Shown: in pieces, positions 1-8,903 of the stretch
How the letters are laid out: each line of letters begins with the position of its first letter
Numbering within the stretch: the first letter of the stretch is position 1
Assembly (NCBI RefSeq): GCF_030811715.1
Contig: NZ_JAUSRH010000004.1
Coordinates: 124,001 to 188,000, forward strand
Length of the DNA: 64,000 nucleotides
Reading direction: 5' to 3'
Source of the DNA: Sinomonas atrocyanea
GTDB lineage: Bacteria; Actinomycetota; Actinomycetes; Actinomycetales; Micrococcaceae
The notes under the pieces: generated by a model
Seen by the model: only the letters and a program-made list of their open reading frames with translations
Databases searched by the model: none
What the model was told of the DNA's origin: nothing
Made by a program: the position numbers and the translations under genes

Positions 1-372
1 GAGATGAGCGCCTACACCGAGGAGATCTTCGGCCCCGTCCTCGTCGTCGTCCGCGTCGAAGACCTCGAGGAAGGCATCCGGCTCATCAACGCCAATCCCT
101 ACGGCAACGGCACCGCGATCTTCACCACCAATGGCGCCGCCGCCCGCAAGTTCCAGCGTCAGGTCCAAGTCGGCATGGTCGGGGTCAACGTCCCGATCCC
201 TGTCCCGGTCGCCTACCACTCCTTCGGCGGCTGGAAGAACTCCCTCTTCGGAGACAAGCACATCTACGGCCCCGAAGGCGTGTCCTTCTACACCCGCGGC
301 AAGGTCATCACCCAGCGCTGGCCCGAGCCAACCCACGCCTCAGGCGCCTCCTACAACTTCCCCTCCAACTAG
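1..372 (+). CDS. mmsA: CoA-acylating methylmalonate-semialdehyde dehydrogenase, C-terminal part (5' end outside window)
   Basis: The frame is open through the left edge, so only the last ~123 residues are seen and the ATG at base 4 is internal. The piece carries the ALDH motif EEIFGPV at its N-terminus, [11 protein letters not shown] after it, and [11 protein letters not shown] towards the end; this combination is typical of the MmsA/IolA branch of the aldehyde dehydrogenase superfamily. The family oxidises methylmalonate or malonate semialdehyde to propionyl- or acetyl-CoA in valine, inositol and beta-alanine breakdown, in the cytoplasm. The catalytic Cys and most of the NAD-binding domain lie outside the window and cannot be checked. 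The next gene, on the other strand, is an unrelated recombinase, so nothing here tells which pathway it serves. Confidence 0.85.
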   Translation, partial: EMSAYTEEIFGPVLVVVRVEDLEEGIRLINANPYGNGTAIFTTNGAAARKFQRQVQVGMVGVNVPIPVPVAYHSFGGWKNSLFGDKHIYGPEGVSFYTRGKVITQRWPEPTHASGASYNFPSN

Positions 373-557
373 AAAACGCCCCCGAGCCGACTTCACACAG
401 GGGGGCATACGAGCTGAGGAAGCAAAGCCCATCTGGCGCGGCGGCCCGTCATCTGTGGAGCCGCCGCGCTTCCTCCGCAGATCTGCAGCCAGTTCCCCGA
501 TCGCCCCAGCCAGCCGTGTTCGCCCATAACCCATCCGGCCCGGGCACACCCACCGGT

Positions 558-1142
558 TCAGAGCCTGGGATGCTGTTTGGAGAGGTGCCGATAGATGGTG
601 GGGCGGGTGACACCGAACTCTGCGGCAATCTGCGCCACGGTGTGGGCGCGCTTCCCGTCGGGCCCTGTCTCCTCGTACATCTGGCGCGCCAGGCGCACCT
701 GCCGCGGCCCGAGCTTGGGCTTCTGCCCGCCAGTACGGCCGCGGGCCCTGGCCGCGGCGAGGCCGTCCCGGGTCCGCTCGGACATCAGGGCGTGCTCGAA
801 CTCGGCAATCGCACCGAGGATGTGGAAGAACATCTTCCCCACCGCGGTCGAGGTGTCGATTCCCTGGTCCAGCACCACGAGGTCCACGCCCTTGGCTTGG
901 AGCTGCTTCGAGAGTTCGATCAGGTTCTCCAAAGACCGGCCGAGCCGGTCCAGCTTCGTCACCACCAGCTGGTCCCCCGCCCGGTTCGCCGAAAGCAGCG
1001 CCTTCTCCAGCCCTGGCCGAGAAGCGAGCTTCCCGGAGACCGAGTCCACGAAGACCTGCTCGCACCCAACTGCAGCGAGGGCATCACGCTGGGCGTCCAC
1101 ATGCTGGTCCCTCGTCGACACCCTCCCATACCCCACACGCAT
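558..1142 (-). CDS. Serine recombinase (resolvase/DNA invertase, Tn3/Pin type)
   Basis: A 194-residue small serine recombinase, normal length for the resolvase/invertase family. The N-terminal catalytic domain shows GYGRVSTRDQ, with the nucleophile Ser9, then TKLDRLGRS, FHILGAIAEFEHALMSERT and the hinge helix. The C-terminal ~50 residues form a helix-turn-helix (TVAQIAAEFGVTRPTIYRHL) that binds the crossover site. I chose the ATG at 1142 because the protein then starts MRVGYGRVST as in the family; the open frame extends 25 codons further upstream without family similarity. The domain looks intact. No transposase, terminal inverted repeat or passenger gene is visible nearby, so it is either a remnant of a mobile element or a domesticated site-specific recombinase. 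A possible recombination site lies just upstream at 1251-1290. Confidence 0.9.
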   Translation of the reverse strand: MRVGYGRVSTRDQHVDAQRDALAAVGCEQVFVDSVSGKLASRPGLEKALLSANRAGDQLVVTKLDRLGRSLENLIELSKQLQAKGVDLVVLDQGIDTSTAVGKMFFHILGAIAEFEHALMSERTRDGLAAARARGRTGGQKPKLGPRQVRLARQMYEETGPDGKRAHTVAQIAAEFGVTRPTIYRHLSKQHPRL

Positions 1143-1250
1143 GCCGGAGCTGTATCGAATAACTGGGGAAAGCATGGCGTAGGCGCGTACACGATAAGCA
1201 TCACAACCTGAGTCCACGAAATCCGCGGCAGGACGGGAGCAGTCCGGCGG

Positions 1251-1290
1251 TGTCTCATAAACGATCGTTCGCGTACAAGAACGGGTACAC
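1251..1290. other. Possible resolvase binding/crossover site
   Basis: About 110 bases upstream of the recombinase start, TGTCTCATAA at 1251-1260 resembles the Tn3-family res half-site consensus (TGTCYNNTA). It is followed at once by the perfect palindrome AACGATCGTT (1260-1269) and by two GTACA direct repeats within 1273-1297. Resolvase genes commonly sit next to their res site. The partner half-site is not obvious, so this is a suggestion. The whole gap 1143-1374 otherwise shows nothing I can name and looks lower in GC than its surroundings. Confidence 0.35.
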
Positions 1291-1374
1291 GGGCGTTCTC
1301 GAAGATTGGACGAGGACAGAAGCGTCGTCTAACGCCCCGAGCGCCAGGCGAGTTCCGGCGCCCCGAGACCAGCC

Positions 1375-1899
1375 CTAGTCGACCCGGGAATGCGCCCCCA
1401 GCGCATGGAACGCCTGGTCGTGGTACACGAGCGGCGCGCCCGGGCGCCCCTGCGCGAGCACCTCGAGCACGGTCGCGGCCAGCAGGACGGAGGCGCCCAC
1501 GGGCACCCGGTGGGTGATGGCGCAGCGCAGGGCCCAGGGGGCGGCGCGGAGCCAGGGCTCGCCGGTCGGCAGGGCCTCCCAGTCCATCGCGTCGGTGAAG
1601 CGGGGCGAGCCGGGAGTCGCGAACGTGCGGACCAGGTCGACCTGGCCGGCGTCGACGAGGTGCACCAGGACCGTCTCGGCCTCCGCGATGTGCACGGCCG
1701 AGCGGCCGCCGGAGACGGAGAAGGCCAGCGAGGGCGGGTCCACCGCCACGGAGGCGACCGAGGACGCGGTGAGCCCGACCGGCCCCTCGGGGCTCGCGGC
1801 CGTCACGACCGCCACGCCCGCGGGATGGGAGCGGAACGCGTCCCGGAAGAGGGCGGAGTCGGCGCCGGAGACGCTGAGGAAGGTCGGGGTCACAGTCAT
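1375..1899 (-). CDS. Flavin reductase family protein (FMN-binding split barrel), SoxR target
   Basis: A 174-residue protein of the flavin reductase-like FMN-binding split-barrel family. Members use NAD(P)H to reduce FMN/FAD or act as the reductase component of two-component monooxygenases. Family features are FRDAFRSHPAGVAVVTA at the N-terminus, GLTASSVASVAVDPPSLAFSV (the flavin-contacting strand region) and a C-terminal PLVYHDQAFHALG. The start at 1899 is preferred over an in-frame GTG at 1929, because the promoter and SoxR box at 1946-1976 then leave a normal leader. It lies downstream of soxR on the same strand, separated by about 100 bases that contain its own SoxR-type promoter. A role in handling redox-cycling compounds is therefore likely. 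The true substrate cannot be read from sequence. Confidence 0.85.
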   Translation of the reverse strand: MTVTPTFLSVSGADSALFRDAFRSHPAGVAVVTAASPEGPVGLTASSVASVAVDPPSLAFSVSGGRSAVHIAEAETVLVHLVDAGQVDLVRTFATPGSPRFTDAMDWEALPTGEPWLRAAPWALRCAITHRVPVGASVLLAATVLEVLAQGRPGAPLVYHDQAFHALGAHSRVD

Positions 1900-1945
1900 G
1901 CCTGGTCTTTCGTCGGGGCGCCCGAGCACCTCGGGGCCTCCTACG

Positions 1946-1976
1946 ACGCTAGGACCTCAACAATCGTTGAGGTCAA
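1946..1976 (-). promoter_or_regulatory. SoxR-type promoter with SoxR box (19-bp spacer)
   Basis: Read on the minus strand, a -35 TTGACC (1976-1971) and a -10 TAGCGT (1951-1946) are separated by 19 bp, the over-long spacer characteristic of MerR-family promoters. Covering the spacer is ACCTCAACAATCGTTGAGGT (1954-1973, plus strand), with 8-bp perfect arms and the CCTCAA-N6-TTGAGG layout of known SoxR boxes such as that of soxS. It drives the flavin reductase gene starting at 1899. SoxR is encoded immediately upstream. This is the clearest regulatory site in the window. Confidence 0.93.
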
Positions 1977-1999
1977 TCGAACGTGACCATTGTCACCCC

Positions 2000-2446
2000 T
2001 CACGGCTCGAGTGCGGAGGCCCCGGACGTGCCGAGCCTGTCGTCCGGGTTGACGAGGCTGCAGGTCGAGAGCGAGAGGCAGCCGCACGCGATGCACCCGT
2101 CGAGCCGGTCCCGCAGGTGCTCGAGCCGGGCGATCCGCTCGTCGATCTCGGCTCGCCACGCCCTCGAGAGCCGGCCCCAGTCCTGCTGGGTGGGCACGCC
2201 GTCGTGCGGAAGCAGCCCGAACGCCTCCGCGACCGTGGCCAGCGGGATGCCGGCCCGCTGGGCGGCCTTGATGACGGCCACGCGCCGCAGGATGGAGCGC
2301 GGGTAGCGCCGCTGGTTGCCGGAGGTGCGGCGGCTGTGGATCAGCCCCTGCCGCTCGTAGAAGTGCAGCGCGGAGACCGAGAGCCCGCTCCGCGCCGCGA
2401 GCTGGCCCACGGTGAGCTCCTCGGCCTCGCCGCTACCCGTCTCCAT
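2000..2446 (-). CDS. soxR: Redox-sensing transcriptional activator SoxR
   Basis: A 148-residue MerR-family protein. Residues ~10-75 form the winged helix-turn-helix ([26 protein letters not shown], then [15 protein letters not shown]). A dimerisation helix follows, then the [2Fe-2S] ligand motif [12 protein letters not shown], which has the exact C-x2-C-x-C-x5-C spacing that separates SoxR from other MerR proteins. SoxR is activated by oxidation of its cluster, in actinobacteria mainly by redox-active secondary metabolites or quinones, and remodels promoters with 19-bp spacers. One such promoter lies just downstream. The start overlaps the end of rnz by 14 bases, so soxR may be translated from an rnz-soxR message. 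No soxS exists here, as expected outside enterobacteria. Confidence 0.95.
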   Translation of the reverse strand: METGSGEAEELTVGQLAARSGLSVSALHFYERQGLIHSRRTSGNQRRYPRSILRRVAVIKAAQRAGIPLATVAEAFGLLPHDGVPTQQDWGRLSRAWRAEIDERIARLEHLRDRLDGCIACGCLSLSTCSLVNPDDRLGTSGASALEP

Positions 2447-3353
2447 CGCGGTCCTCCTCCCCCATCCAGGCTCCGCGCCGCCGCGTGAACCCGAACCGGT
2501 CCAGGTCCGCCGCTGCGCGCACGACGGCGTCCCCGGCCCGCCGCCGCGCCTGGCCTTCCAGCTCGCCCACCTCTGGATACCGGGAGGAGAAGTGCGTCAG
2601 CACGAGGTTCCGGGCGCGCGCGGCGCCTGCAATCGCGCCGGCCTGCCCGGCGGTGAGGTGGAGGTACTGCTCGGCGAGCGCGGCGTCGTCGTCGCTGAAC
2701 GTGCACTCGGCGACGAGGAGGTCGGCGTCCTCGGCCAGCGCCACGGCGCCCTCGCACGGGGCGGTGTCCATGACGAAGGCGAACCGCTGGCCGCGGCGCG
2801 GCACGCTCACGTCCTCGATCCGCACACCGCCGAGGCGGCCCTCGCGCTGCAGCCGCGCTACGTCCGGGCCGTGGATGCCGGCGGCGGCGAGCCGCTCCCG
2901 CACGATGGTGCGCCCGTCCGGCTCCGCGAGCCGGTAGCCGAAGGTGTCGATGCGGTGCCGGAGGGGCTCGACGGTGAGCCCCGGGGCGATCTCCCCGGCC
3001 GCCCCGTGGGGCACGAGGCGCAGGTCGATCCCGGGCGTCGAGACGGCGACGAGGGCCCGGACCGTCTCCTCTCCGGAGGCGGGGTAGTGCAGCTGGACGG
3101 GATGCTCCACACGGTCCAGCGCCATGCGGGAGAGCACGCCGGGCAGCCCGTAGCAGTGGTCGCCGTGCACGTGGGTGAGGCAGATGCGCGTCACCTTCGT
3201 CGCGGCCACCCCGGCATGGATCATCTGGCGCTGCGTGCCCTCGCCCGGGTCGAAGAGGATCCCCTCGCCGTCCCAGAGCAGGAGGTAGCCGTTGTGGTTG
3301 CGGGCGCGCGTGGGCACCTGCGACGCGGTGCCGAGGACCACGAGTTCGCGCAT
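2433..3353 (-). CDS. rnz: Ribonuclease Z (tRNA 3'-endonuclease, metallo-beta-lactamase fold)
   Basis: A 306-residue MBL-fold protein of normal RNase Z length. The start [21 protein letters not shown] matches the family's N-terminus. The zinc-binding motif [13 protein letters not shown] is present (H-x-H-x-D-H), with VLTHFSSRY near the C-terminus supplying a further ligand and FVMDTA carrying the bridging Asp. The enzyme removes 3' trailers from tRNA precursors lacking CCA. A GATACT box lies exactly 6 nt before the ATG with no Shine-Dalgarno, so a leaderless message is plausible even though ureD ends only 49 bases upstream on the same strand. Its 3' end overlaps soxR by 14 bases. Confidence 0.93.
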   Translation of the reverse strand: MRELVVLGTASQVPTRARNHNGYLLLWDGEGILFDPGEGTQRQMIHAGVAATKVTRICLTHVHGDHCYGLPGVLSRMALDRVEHPVQLHYPASGEETVRALVAVSTPGIDLRLVPHGAAGEIAPGLTVEPLRHRIDTFGYRLAEPDGRTIVRERLAAAGIHGPDVARLQREGRLGGVRIEDVSVPRRGQRFAFVMDTAPCEGAVALAEDADLLVAECTFSDDDAALAEQYLHLTAGQAGAIAGAARARNLVLTHFSSRYPEVGELEGQARRRAGDAVVRAAADLDRFGFTRRRGAWMGEEDRDGDG

Positions 3354-3402
3354 CTGCCCAGTATCGCCCGCCCGGCGTCGCCCGCCCGGCCTCGCCGCGG
3401 CG

Positions 3403-4236
3403 TCAGTACTTGCGCAGGTCGAGGGCGCCCTGGCCGTGCCAGGCGGCGCGGAGAGCGTTGACCACGGCCAGGATGATCCCGTCCACGGCCTGCGTGGAGC
3501 GGCCGAGGACCCGCAGCGCGAACCCGGGCACGGGCAGGGCCGAGACGCCGCCGAGGAGGTCGCCGGCGCGCTCGGCGAGGAGCTTCCGGGCCAGGCCCAC
3601 GGTCTCCTCGCCCGCGCGCGGGTCGATTACAAGCATCGAGCCCAGATGCGAGCGGCCCTCGAGCAGCCCGAGGCTCGCGATGCCGTTCCTGCTGGCCGCG
3701 GGCTCAAGGATGAGGTTGTCCAGCGCCACGGGCCGGCCGCCCATGCTGACCTCGGTGCGCAGGCGGAGCCGCTCGTAGCCGAAGGGCGCCCCGGACGGCG
3801 ACCACCCCGGCGTCACGACTTCCGCCATGACGAGGCTCGCGGACGGGTCCATGTCGATCCGCGTCTCCTGCTCGTAGCGGGAGGCGCGGTAGGCGATGAG
3901 CTGGTCCGGGAGGTAGTCGAGCCGGGCGCCGGGCCCGAGCCGCACGGTGAGGTCCTGGACGGCCCGGTCCCGGGGGGTGCGGTAGACCTTGGTCGCGGCT
4001 TGGGTGGTGAGCAGCAGCTGGGCGCCGTCCTCCACGGTGACGTCGAGGCGGTACCGGTCGCCGTCCAGGTACGCCCCGCCGGGATTGACCACGACGTACG
4101 TCACCTGCCCGCTCCCGTCCAGGTACATGGGCCGCAGAACGCGGAGCGCCCCGCGGTGGTACTGCGCGGCGGCCACCGACCGTTCCCCGCGCCGGCCGAT
4201 CACGAGGTCGAGCTCGCCCCGGGCGAGCAGGCTCAT
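3403..4236 (-). CDS. ureD: Urease accessory protein UreD (UreH)
   Basis: A 277-residue UreD/UreH family protein. This chaperone binds apo-urease and, with UreF and UreG, delivers nickel to the active site. Recognisable segments are [12 protein letters not shown] in the N-terminal third, [18 protein letters not shown] in the middle and [11 protein letters not shown] after it. It is the last gene of the ureABCEFGD operon. Its ATG overlaps the stop of ureG (ATGA), indicating translational coupling. UreD at the 3' end rather than in front of ureA is the usual actinobacterial order. Confidence 0.93.
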   Translation of the reverse strand: MSLLARGELDLVIGRRGERSVAAAQYHRGALRVLRPMYLDGSGQVTYVVVNPGGAYLDGDRYRLDVTVEDGAQLLLTTQAATKVYRTPRDRAVQDLTVRLGPGARLDYLPDQLIAYRASRYEQETRIDMDPSASLVMAEVVTPGWSPSGAPFGYERLRLRTEVSMGGRPVALDNLILEPAASRNGIASLGLLEGRSHLGSMLVIDPRAGEETVGLARKLLAERAGDLLGGVSALPVPGFALRVLGRSTQAVDGIILAVVNALRAAWHGQGALDLRKY

Positions 4237-4844
4237 ACGAGGTCCATCATGAGGACGTCGTGCTTGAGCCAGTGGATCACGCGCTCGAGGCCCTCGTCCG
4301 TCTTGAGGTTCGTGAAGCAGAAGGCCTTCTCGCCGCGGAATTCCCGCGAATCCGCCTCCATCACGGCCAGGTCGGCGCCCACGTGCGGGGCGAGGTCCGT
4401 CTTGTTGATGATGAACAGGTCCGACTTGATCATGCCCTGGCCGGCCTTGCGCGGGATCTTCTCCCCCTGCGCCACATCGATGATGTAGATGGAGAAGTCC
4501 ACGAGCTCGGGGCTGAACGTCGCCGAGAGGTTGTCCCCGCCGGACTCGATGAAGATCACCTGCAGGTCCGGGTGGGCCTCGATGAGCCCGTCGACGGCCG
4601 CCTGGTTCATCGAGGTGTCCTCGCGGATCGCGGTGTGCGGGCAGCCGCCGGTCTCCAGCCCGACGATCCGGTCGAGCGGCAGGACGCTCGTGTGCGCGAG
4701 GATCTTGGCGTCCTCGACCGTGTAGATGTCGTTCGTGATGGCGGCCATGGAGATCTCGTGGCTGAGGGCGCGGGTCAGGCGCTCCACGAGCTGGGTCTTG
4801 CCGGCTCCCACTGGGCCGCCGATTCCGATCTTCACCGCGTGCAT
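4233..4844 (-). CDS. ureG: Urease accessory GTPase UreG
   Basis: A 203-residue SIMIBI-class GTPase that powers nickel insertion into urease. The Walker A motif [11 protein letters not shown] lies at residues ~9-19. The UreG signature is [17 protein letters not shown], with the Cys-Pro-His nickel site, followed by [17 protein letters not shown], and the guanine-specificity motif [13 protein letters not shown] is near residue 150. A strong Shine-Dalgarno (AGGAAGGA) precedes the ATG. It is the sixth gene of the operon, 55 bases after ureF and overlapping ureD by four. The ureF-ureG gap holds a perfect 16-bp GC palindrome (GGGCGCCGCGGCGCCC, 4874-4889) that could form a hairpin in the message. Confidence 0.97.
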   Translation of the reverse strand: MHAVKIGIGGPVGAGKTQLVERLTRALSHEISMAAITNDIYTVEDAKILAHTSVLPLDRIVGLETGGCPHTAIREDTSMNQAAVDGLIEAHPDLQVIFIESGGDNLSATFSPELVDFSIYIIDVAQGEKIPRKAGQGMIKSDLFIINKTDLAPHVGADLAVMEADSREFRGEKAFCFTNLKTDEGLERVIHWLKHDVLMMDLV

Positions 4845-4899
4845 GCTGCTGTCCTTCCTGGTTCGTGATCTGGGGGCGCCGCGGCGCCCGACGGCCCGG

Positions 4900-5601
4900 T
4901 CAGCTCATGAAGAGCCGGGCCCGCTGGGTCTCGTGCTGCATCTGGGCGATCTCGAGCCCCGGCGGCACGCCGCCGAGGTCCCTGCGGTCGAGGCCCCCGA
5001 TCCGGTGCGCCGCCGCGTCGACGCGGGGCCGCAGGGCCGCGAGGACGCGCTGCCCCGCGTTCTGGCCCAGGGGCACACCGCGGACCGCGTTCTGCGTGAG
5101 GGCCGTGACGGTGGAGAACAGGTAGGAGCGGACCAGGACCTCCACCGGCGCACCGTGGTCCACGCCGATGAGCGCGAACGCGATGGCCTGGTGCCCGCGG
5201 CAGCGCCCCTCGTCCACGAGCCGCCCGTACTGCTCGAGCCGCGGCCCGGGGAGCGCGTTCCGGCCGATCTCGATGAGCCGCCGCCCTATGGTCACCCCCG
5301 CCGTGCGGAGCTGGAGCGGGAGGGCCTGGGCGTGCATGAGGGCGTCGAGGTCCTCGAGGTCGTCGGCAGCCGCTGCGGATTCACGGCCGACGCCGGCACT
5401 CGCCTCGGCGGCGAGGCGCACCGCGAGCCCGTCGGCGGGCACGAGCTGGTGGTCGAGGAACTGCTCGAGCCAGCCGCGGAAGCTCGCCTCGTCGTGGACG
5501 GCGCCCCGGTCGAGGTAGGTCTCGAGCCCGAAGCTGTGGGCGAAGGACCCGGTGGGCAGGGCCGAGTCGCACAGCTGCACCAGCGGCAGGAGCCAGTCCA
5601 T
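4900..5601 (-). CDS. ureF: Urease accessory protein UreF
   Basis: A 233-residue all-helical UreF protein, which works with UreD and UreG in urease maturation and is thought to gate the UreG GTPase. Diagnostic is the N-terminal [27 protein letters not shown], where [12 protein letters not shown] is the family signature, and the central region around residues 160-190 contains the [19 protein letters not shown] segment. It lies between ureE (16-base gap) and ureG. The Shine-Dalgarno is weak (AAGGG, somewhat distant), so translation probably depends on the preceding ureE. Confidence 0.92.
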   Translation of the reverse strand: MDWLLPLVQLCDSALPTGSFAHSFGLETYLDRGAVHDEASFRGWLEQFLDHQLVPADGLAVRLAAEASAGVGRESAAAADDLEDLDALMHAQALPLQLRTAGVTIGRRLIEIGRNALPGPRLEQYGRLVDEGRCRGHQAIAFALIGVDHGAPVEVLVRSYLFSTVTALTQNAVRGVPLGQNAGQRVLAALRPRVDAAAHRIGGLDRRDLGGVPPGLEIAQMQHETQRARLFMS

Positions 5602-5617
5602 CGTGCAGTCCGGCCCT

Positions 5618-6103
5618 TCAGTGGGTGTGCCCGGCGTGGCGGAACGGCACCGGCATCACGCGATCCTGCCGCGCGTAGGGGACGCGGTGGTGGTCGAGGT
5701 AGTCCTGGACGGTGTGGTCGTACTGGACCACCATGACCTCCGCCCCGTACTCGGAGCCGGCGTCGAAGAACTGCGCCTGCAGGTGCCGGTTGCCGAGCGC
5801 GTGCGCGGTCACGCCCATCTCGTGGATCGACCGCGGGGCGATCACGAGCACGTCCGTGGCCTCGACGGAGACGACCACGAGGCCGTGGTCGTCGCGCACG
5901 AGGATGTCGCCGTCGCGCAGGTCGCCGTCCGGCCCGGGGGGCGCGGAGAGCCGGAGCCCGATTTCGCGGCCGTGGTCCGTGGTCACGCGCTGGATGCGCC
6001 GCACGAGCGCGGCGCTGGGCAGCACGACCCTCTCCACGTGCGCGCGCTCGAGTTCCGCTGGATCGAGCTGCGCGAGGTTCCCGGCGATGCTCTCGACGAT
6101 CAC
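5618..6103 (-). CDS. ureE: Urease accessory protein UreE (nickel metallochaperone)
   Basis: A 161-residue protein. I place the start at the GTG at 6103, preceded by a GAAGGCGGAAA Shine-Dalgarno, because the upstream reading frame has no similarity to anything. Residues ~20-75 are the UreE N-terminal peptide-binding-like domain and residues ~80-145 the metal-binding domain, with the conserved GNRHLQAQF segment containing the interface histidine that binds nickel. The C-terminus has only a few histidines (FRHAGHTH) rather than the long His tail of some homologues, so nickel storage is not suggested. Confidence 0.92.
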   Translation of the reverse strand: MIVESIAGNLAQLDPAELERAHVERVVLPSAALVRRIQRVTTDHGREIGLRLSAPPGPDGDLRDGDILVRDDHGLVVVSVEATDVLVIAPRSIHEMGVTAHALGNRHLQAQFFDAGSEYGAEVMVVQYDHTVQDYLDHHRVPYARQDRVMPVPFRHAGHTH

Positions 6104-6150
6104 TGGTTTCCGCCTTCTCTCTCGTGGCCGGCTCTTCGGGACACGGTGGC

Positions 6151-7878
6151 TCAGAAGAGGAAGTAGCGCTGGGCCATCGGCAGGACGTCCACCGGTTCGC
6201 AGGTGGCCTCCTCGCCGTTGACCCGGACCTCGTAGGTCTCGGGGTCCACCTCGATCTGCGGCGTCTCCCCGTTGAACTTCAGGTCCGACTTGCGCAGGTT
6301 CCGGATGCCGCGCACGGCCCGGACGCGCTTGCGCAGGCCGAGGGCCTCGGGGACGCCGGCGTCCACGGCCGCCTGGGACATGAAGGTGATCGAGGAGGCG
6401 TGCACGGCCGTGCCCATCGCGCCGAACGAGGCGCGCATGGTCTGCGGCTGGGGCGTGGGGATCGACCCGTTCGAGTCGCCCATGAGGGAGCTGACGATCT
6501 GGCCGCCCTTGAGGACCGCGTACGGCTTGACGCCGAAGAACGCCGGGTCCCACAGGACGAGGTCCGCGAGCTTGCCCACCTCGATGCTGCCGATGTACTC
6601 GGCCACGCCGTGGGCGATGGCGGGGTTGATCGTGTACTTGGAGATGTACCGCTTGATGCGGAAGTTGTCCCCGCGGGCGCTGTCGGCGGCGAGCTTGCCG
6701 CGCTGGGCCTTCATCTTGTCCGCGACCTGCCAGGTGCGGATGATCACCTCGCCCACGCGGCCCATGGCCTGCGAGTCGGAGCTCGTGATCGAGAAGACCC
6801 CCAGGTCCTGCAGCACGTCCTCGGCGGCGATCGTCTCGGGGCGGATCCGCGAGTCCGCGAAGGCCACGTCCTCGGGGATGTCGGGGTTGAGGTGGTGGCA
6901 GACCATGAGCATGTCGAGATGCTCTTCCTCGGTGTTGCGGGTGTAGGGCAGTGTGGGGTTGGTCGAGGCCGGGAGCACGTTGGGCAGCCCGGCGATCCGG
7001 ATGATGTCCGGGGCATGCCCGCCGCCCGCGCCCTCGGTGTGGTACGTGTGGATGACCCGGCCGGCGATCGCCGCGATGGTGTCCTCGACGAAGCCGCCCT
7101 CGTTGAGCGTGTCCGTGTGGATGGCGACCTGGACGTCGTAGTGGTCCGCGACGCGCAGCGAGGCATCGATGGCCGCGGCAGTGGCGCCCCAGTCCTCGTG
7201 GACCTTGAGCCCGATCGCGCCGGCCTCGATCTGCTCGGCGAGCGGCTCGACCGAGCTCGCGTGGCCCTTGCCGAGGAAGCCCACGTTGAGCGGCACGTCC
7301 TCCACCGCCTTGAGCATGTTCGCGAGGTTCCACGGTCCGGGGGTGACGGTGGTCGCCTTGGTGCCCTCGGCGGGGCCCGTGCCGCCGCCGATGAAGGTCG
7401 TGATCCCCGAGTTCAGGGCGGTGGCGAATTGGTCGGGGCTGATGAAGTGGATGTGGGTGTCGATGCCGCCGGCGGTGACGATCCGGCCCTCGCCGGAGAT
7501 GACCTCGGTGCTGGGCCCGATCACGATCGTCACGCCGTCCATGATGTTCGGGTTGCCGGCCTTGCCGATCGCGAGGATGCGCCCGTCGCGCAGGCCGAGG
7601 TCCGCCTTGTAGATCCCGGTGTAGTCGAGGACGACCACGCTCGTGATGACCGTGTCGGCCACTGCGGGGTGCCCGGGGGCGGCGTCGCGCACGGTGTTGC
7701 CGTCCTGGCCCATGCCGTCGCGGATGACCTTGCCGCCGCCGAACACCGCCTCGTCGCCGTGGCCGGTGAGGTCGTCCTCGACCTCGAGAAAGAGGTCGGT
7801 GTCGGCCAGGCGCACGCAGTCGCCCCGGGTGGGCCCGTAGAGGTCCGCGTACTGGCGCCGGCTCATCTCGAAGCTCAT
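6151..7878 (-). CDS. ureC: Urease subunit alpha
   Basis: The 575-residue catalytic subunit, usual length ~570. Nickel ligands are visible: DTHIHF (His142, His144), the carbamylated lysine in GLKVHEDWG (Lys225) with its neighbouring His227, and the mobile flap [15 protein letters not shown] with the conserved Cys-His-His. The start at 7878 has a GGAGG Shine-Dalgarno; an in-frame extension upstream overlaps ureB in another frame and is not part of the protein. Together with UreA and UreB it hydrolyses urea to ammonia and carbamate in the cytoplasm. It follows ureB by 22 bases. Confidence 0.98.
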   Translation of the reverse strand: MSFEMSRRQYADLYGPTRGDCVRLADTDLFLEVEDDLTGHGDEAVFGGGKVIRDGMGQDGNTVRDAAPGHPAVADTVITSVVVLDYTGIYKADLGLRDGRILAIGKAGNPNIMDGVTIVIGPSTEVISGEGRIVTAGGIDTHIHFISPDQFATALNSGITTFIGGGTGPAEGTKATTVTPGPWNLANMLKAVEDVPLNVGFLGKGHASSVEPLAEQIEAGAIGLKVHEDWGATAAAIDASLRVADHYDVQVAIHTDTLNEGGFVEDTIAAIAGRVIHTYHTEGAGGGHAPDIIRIAGLPNVLPASTNPTLPYTRNTEEEHLDMLMVCHHLNPDIPEDVAFADSRIRPETIAAEDVLQDLGVFSITSSDSQAMGRVGEVIIRTWQVADKMKAQRGKLAADSARGDNFRIKRYISKYTINPAIAHGVAEYIGSIEVGKLADLVLWDPAFFGVKPYAVLKGGQIVSSLMGDSNGSIPTPQPQTMRASFGAMGTAVHASSITFMSQAAVDAGVPEALGLRKRVRAVRGIRNLRKSDLKFNGETPQIEVDPETYEVRVNGEEATCEPVDVLPMAQRYFLF

Positions 7879-7900
7879 GGAAGTCCTCCCGTGCCTGCGG

Positions 7901-8209
7901 TCAGTCGAGGGGCCCGTTGACGGCGTTGGAGAAGCCGTGGACGGCCCGCGCTCCCGCCATGGCCACGAGGCGGACCGTCTTCCGGTCCCCGGGCTCGAAC
8001 CGGACGGCGGTGCCGGCGGGGATGTCGAGGTGGAAGCCCCGGGCCGCCGCACGGTCGAAGTCGAGGGCCCGGTTGGTCTCGGAGAAGTGGAAGTGGGAGC
8101 CGACCTGGACGGGGCGGTCGCCGGTGTTGGTCACCTCGAGCTCGACCGTCTCGCGCCCCTCGTTGCACACCACGGGGCCGTCGGCCAGGACGTATTCGCC
8201 GGGGATCAT
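7901..8209 (-). CDS. ureB: Urease subunit beta
   Basis: A 102-residue subunit of the normal length, beginning MIPGEYVL as most UreB proteins do. The conserved core is [24 protein letters not shown], then [18 protein letters not shown]. It packs against UreC in the (alpha-beta-gamma)3 urease. The three structural genes are separate here, not fused as in Helicobacter. It starts 9 bases after the stop of ureA. Confidence 0.97.
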   Translation of the reverse strand: MIPGEYVLADGPVVCNEGRETVELEVTNTGDRPVQVGSHFHFSETNRALDFDRAAARGFHLDIPAGTAVRFEPGDRKTVRLVAMAGARAVHGFSNAVNGPLD

Positions 8210-8218
8210 GGGCTGCTC

Positions 8219-8521
8219 CTATCGGATGGGGTCGTGGACCGTGACGAGCTTGGTGCCGTCGGGAAACGTCGCCTCGACCTGCACGTCGTGCACCATCTCG
8301 GGCACGCCCTCCATGACGTCCTCGCGCGTGAGGACCGTGGTCCCGTAGCTCATGAGCTCGGCGACGGTCCTGCCGTCGCGCGCCCCCTCGATGAGCTCAT
8401 AGGTGATGATCGCGACGGCTTCCGGGAAGTTGAGCTTGAGCCCCCGGGCCTGCCGCCGGCGCGCGAGGTCCGCTGCCACCACGATCTGCAGCTTCTCCTG
8501 TTCGCGGGGTGTGAGGTGCAC
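8219..8521 (-). CDS. ureA: Urease subunit gamma
   Basis: A 100-residue subunit, exactly the usual size. The family pattern is [11 protein letters not shown] at the start, [26 protein letters not shown], then [27 protein letters not shown] at the end. The start is the GTG at 8521 with Shine-Dalgarno AAGGAGC; the open frame extends ~38 codons further without similarity. It is the first structural gene of ureABCEFGD. The promoter is not certain: a TAGGGT box on the minus strand near 8567-8562 is the best -10 candidate. No nickel permease gene is seen in the window. Confidence 0.97.
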   Translation of the reverse strand: MHLTPREQEKLQIVVAADLARRRQARGLKLNFPEAVAIITYELIEGARDGRTVAELMSYGTTVLTREDVMEGVPEMVHDVQVEATFPDGTKLVTVHDPIR

Positions 8522-8686
8522 GGCTGCTCCTTGCGCTCTGGCCGGGGCGGACCCCTTCACCCTAGGACTGCCGGCGGCGGTTGTGACGGAGGGACCGGGA
8601 AACTCTCCGGGAACTCCCAGACGGGCGCCGACCACGGCCGAGGCTCGCGGCCGCCCAGCCGAAGGACCTTCTGAAAGTCAGGCGGG

Positions 8687-8890
8687 CTAGAGCAGGCTGG
8701 CCTCGTGCGTCTCGCCCACCGGGACGGCGGCCGAGGTGGAGACGCTGTACAGGGTGGGGCTGTGGCGCGTGACGAGGATGCCGTGGCCGAAGGCGAGGGC
8801 GTGCGGCCGGATGGACTCCTCGGCGTCGTTGAGCAGGGAGTCGCGGGCGGCGGCGTGCGGCACGGACACGGTGATGTTGAGGTTGGTCAT
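8687..8890 (-). CDS. Small protein of unknown function upstream of urease
   Basis: A 67-residue protein, MTNLNITVSVPHAAARDSLL onward, with no cysteine cluster, signal peptide or membrane segment. An AGGAAGA Shine-Dalgarno sits 6 bases before the ATG, and codon use (GC-rich third positions) fits a real gene. It precedes ureA by about 165 bases on the same strand, so it could be co-transcribed with urease. A strong GC hairpin (CCCGGGG, six-base loop, CCCCCGGG; 8904-8924) lies in the leader just before its Shine-Dalgarno. I do not recognise the family and assign no function. Confidence 0.6.
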   Translation of the reverse strand: MTNLNITVSVPHAAARDSLLNDAEESIRPHALAFGHGILVTRHSPTLYSVSTSAAVPVGETHEASLL

Positions 8891-8903
8891 GGCGGTCTTC
8901 CTG

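Noticed and set aside
1375-1929. Upstream GTG start (1929) for the flavin reductase
   Set aside because: It would leave only ~16 bases between the -10 box (1951-1946) and the start codon with no Shine-Dalgarno, and the added residues lack similarity; the ATG at 1899 fits better.
1983-1996. GTGAC-CATT-GTCAC dyad between soxR and the SoxR promoter considered as a second operator
   Set aside because: Arms are only 5 bp, it lies upstream of the -35, and no regulator is suggested; it may be chance.
4874-4889. Perfect palindrome GGGCGCCGCGGCGCCC between ureF and ureG considered as a terminator
   Set aside because: It would cut ureG and ureD off from the operon, and both are needed for urease maturation; a self-complementary 16-mer without loop or U-tract is a poor terminator. 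At most it tunes expression.
6124-7920. Open frame of 598 codons on the plus strand opposite ureC and ureE
   Set aside because: Composition is Asp/Gly/Val/Arg-rich repeats of the antisense type; the minus strand carries intact urease genes.
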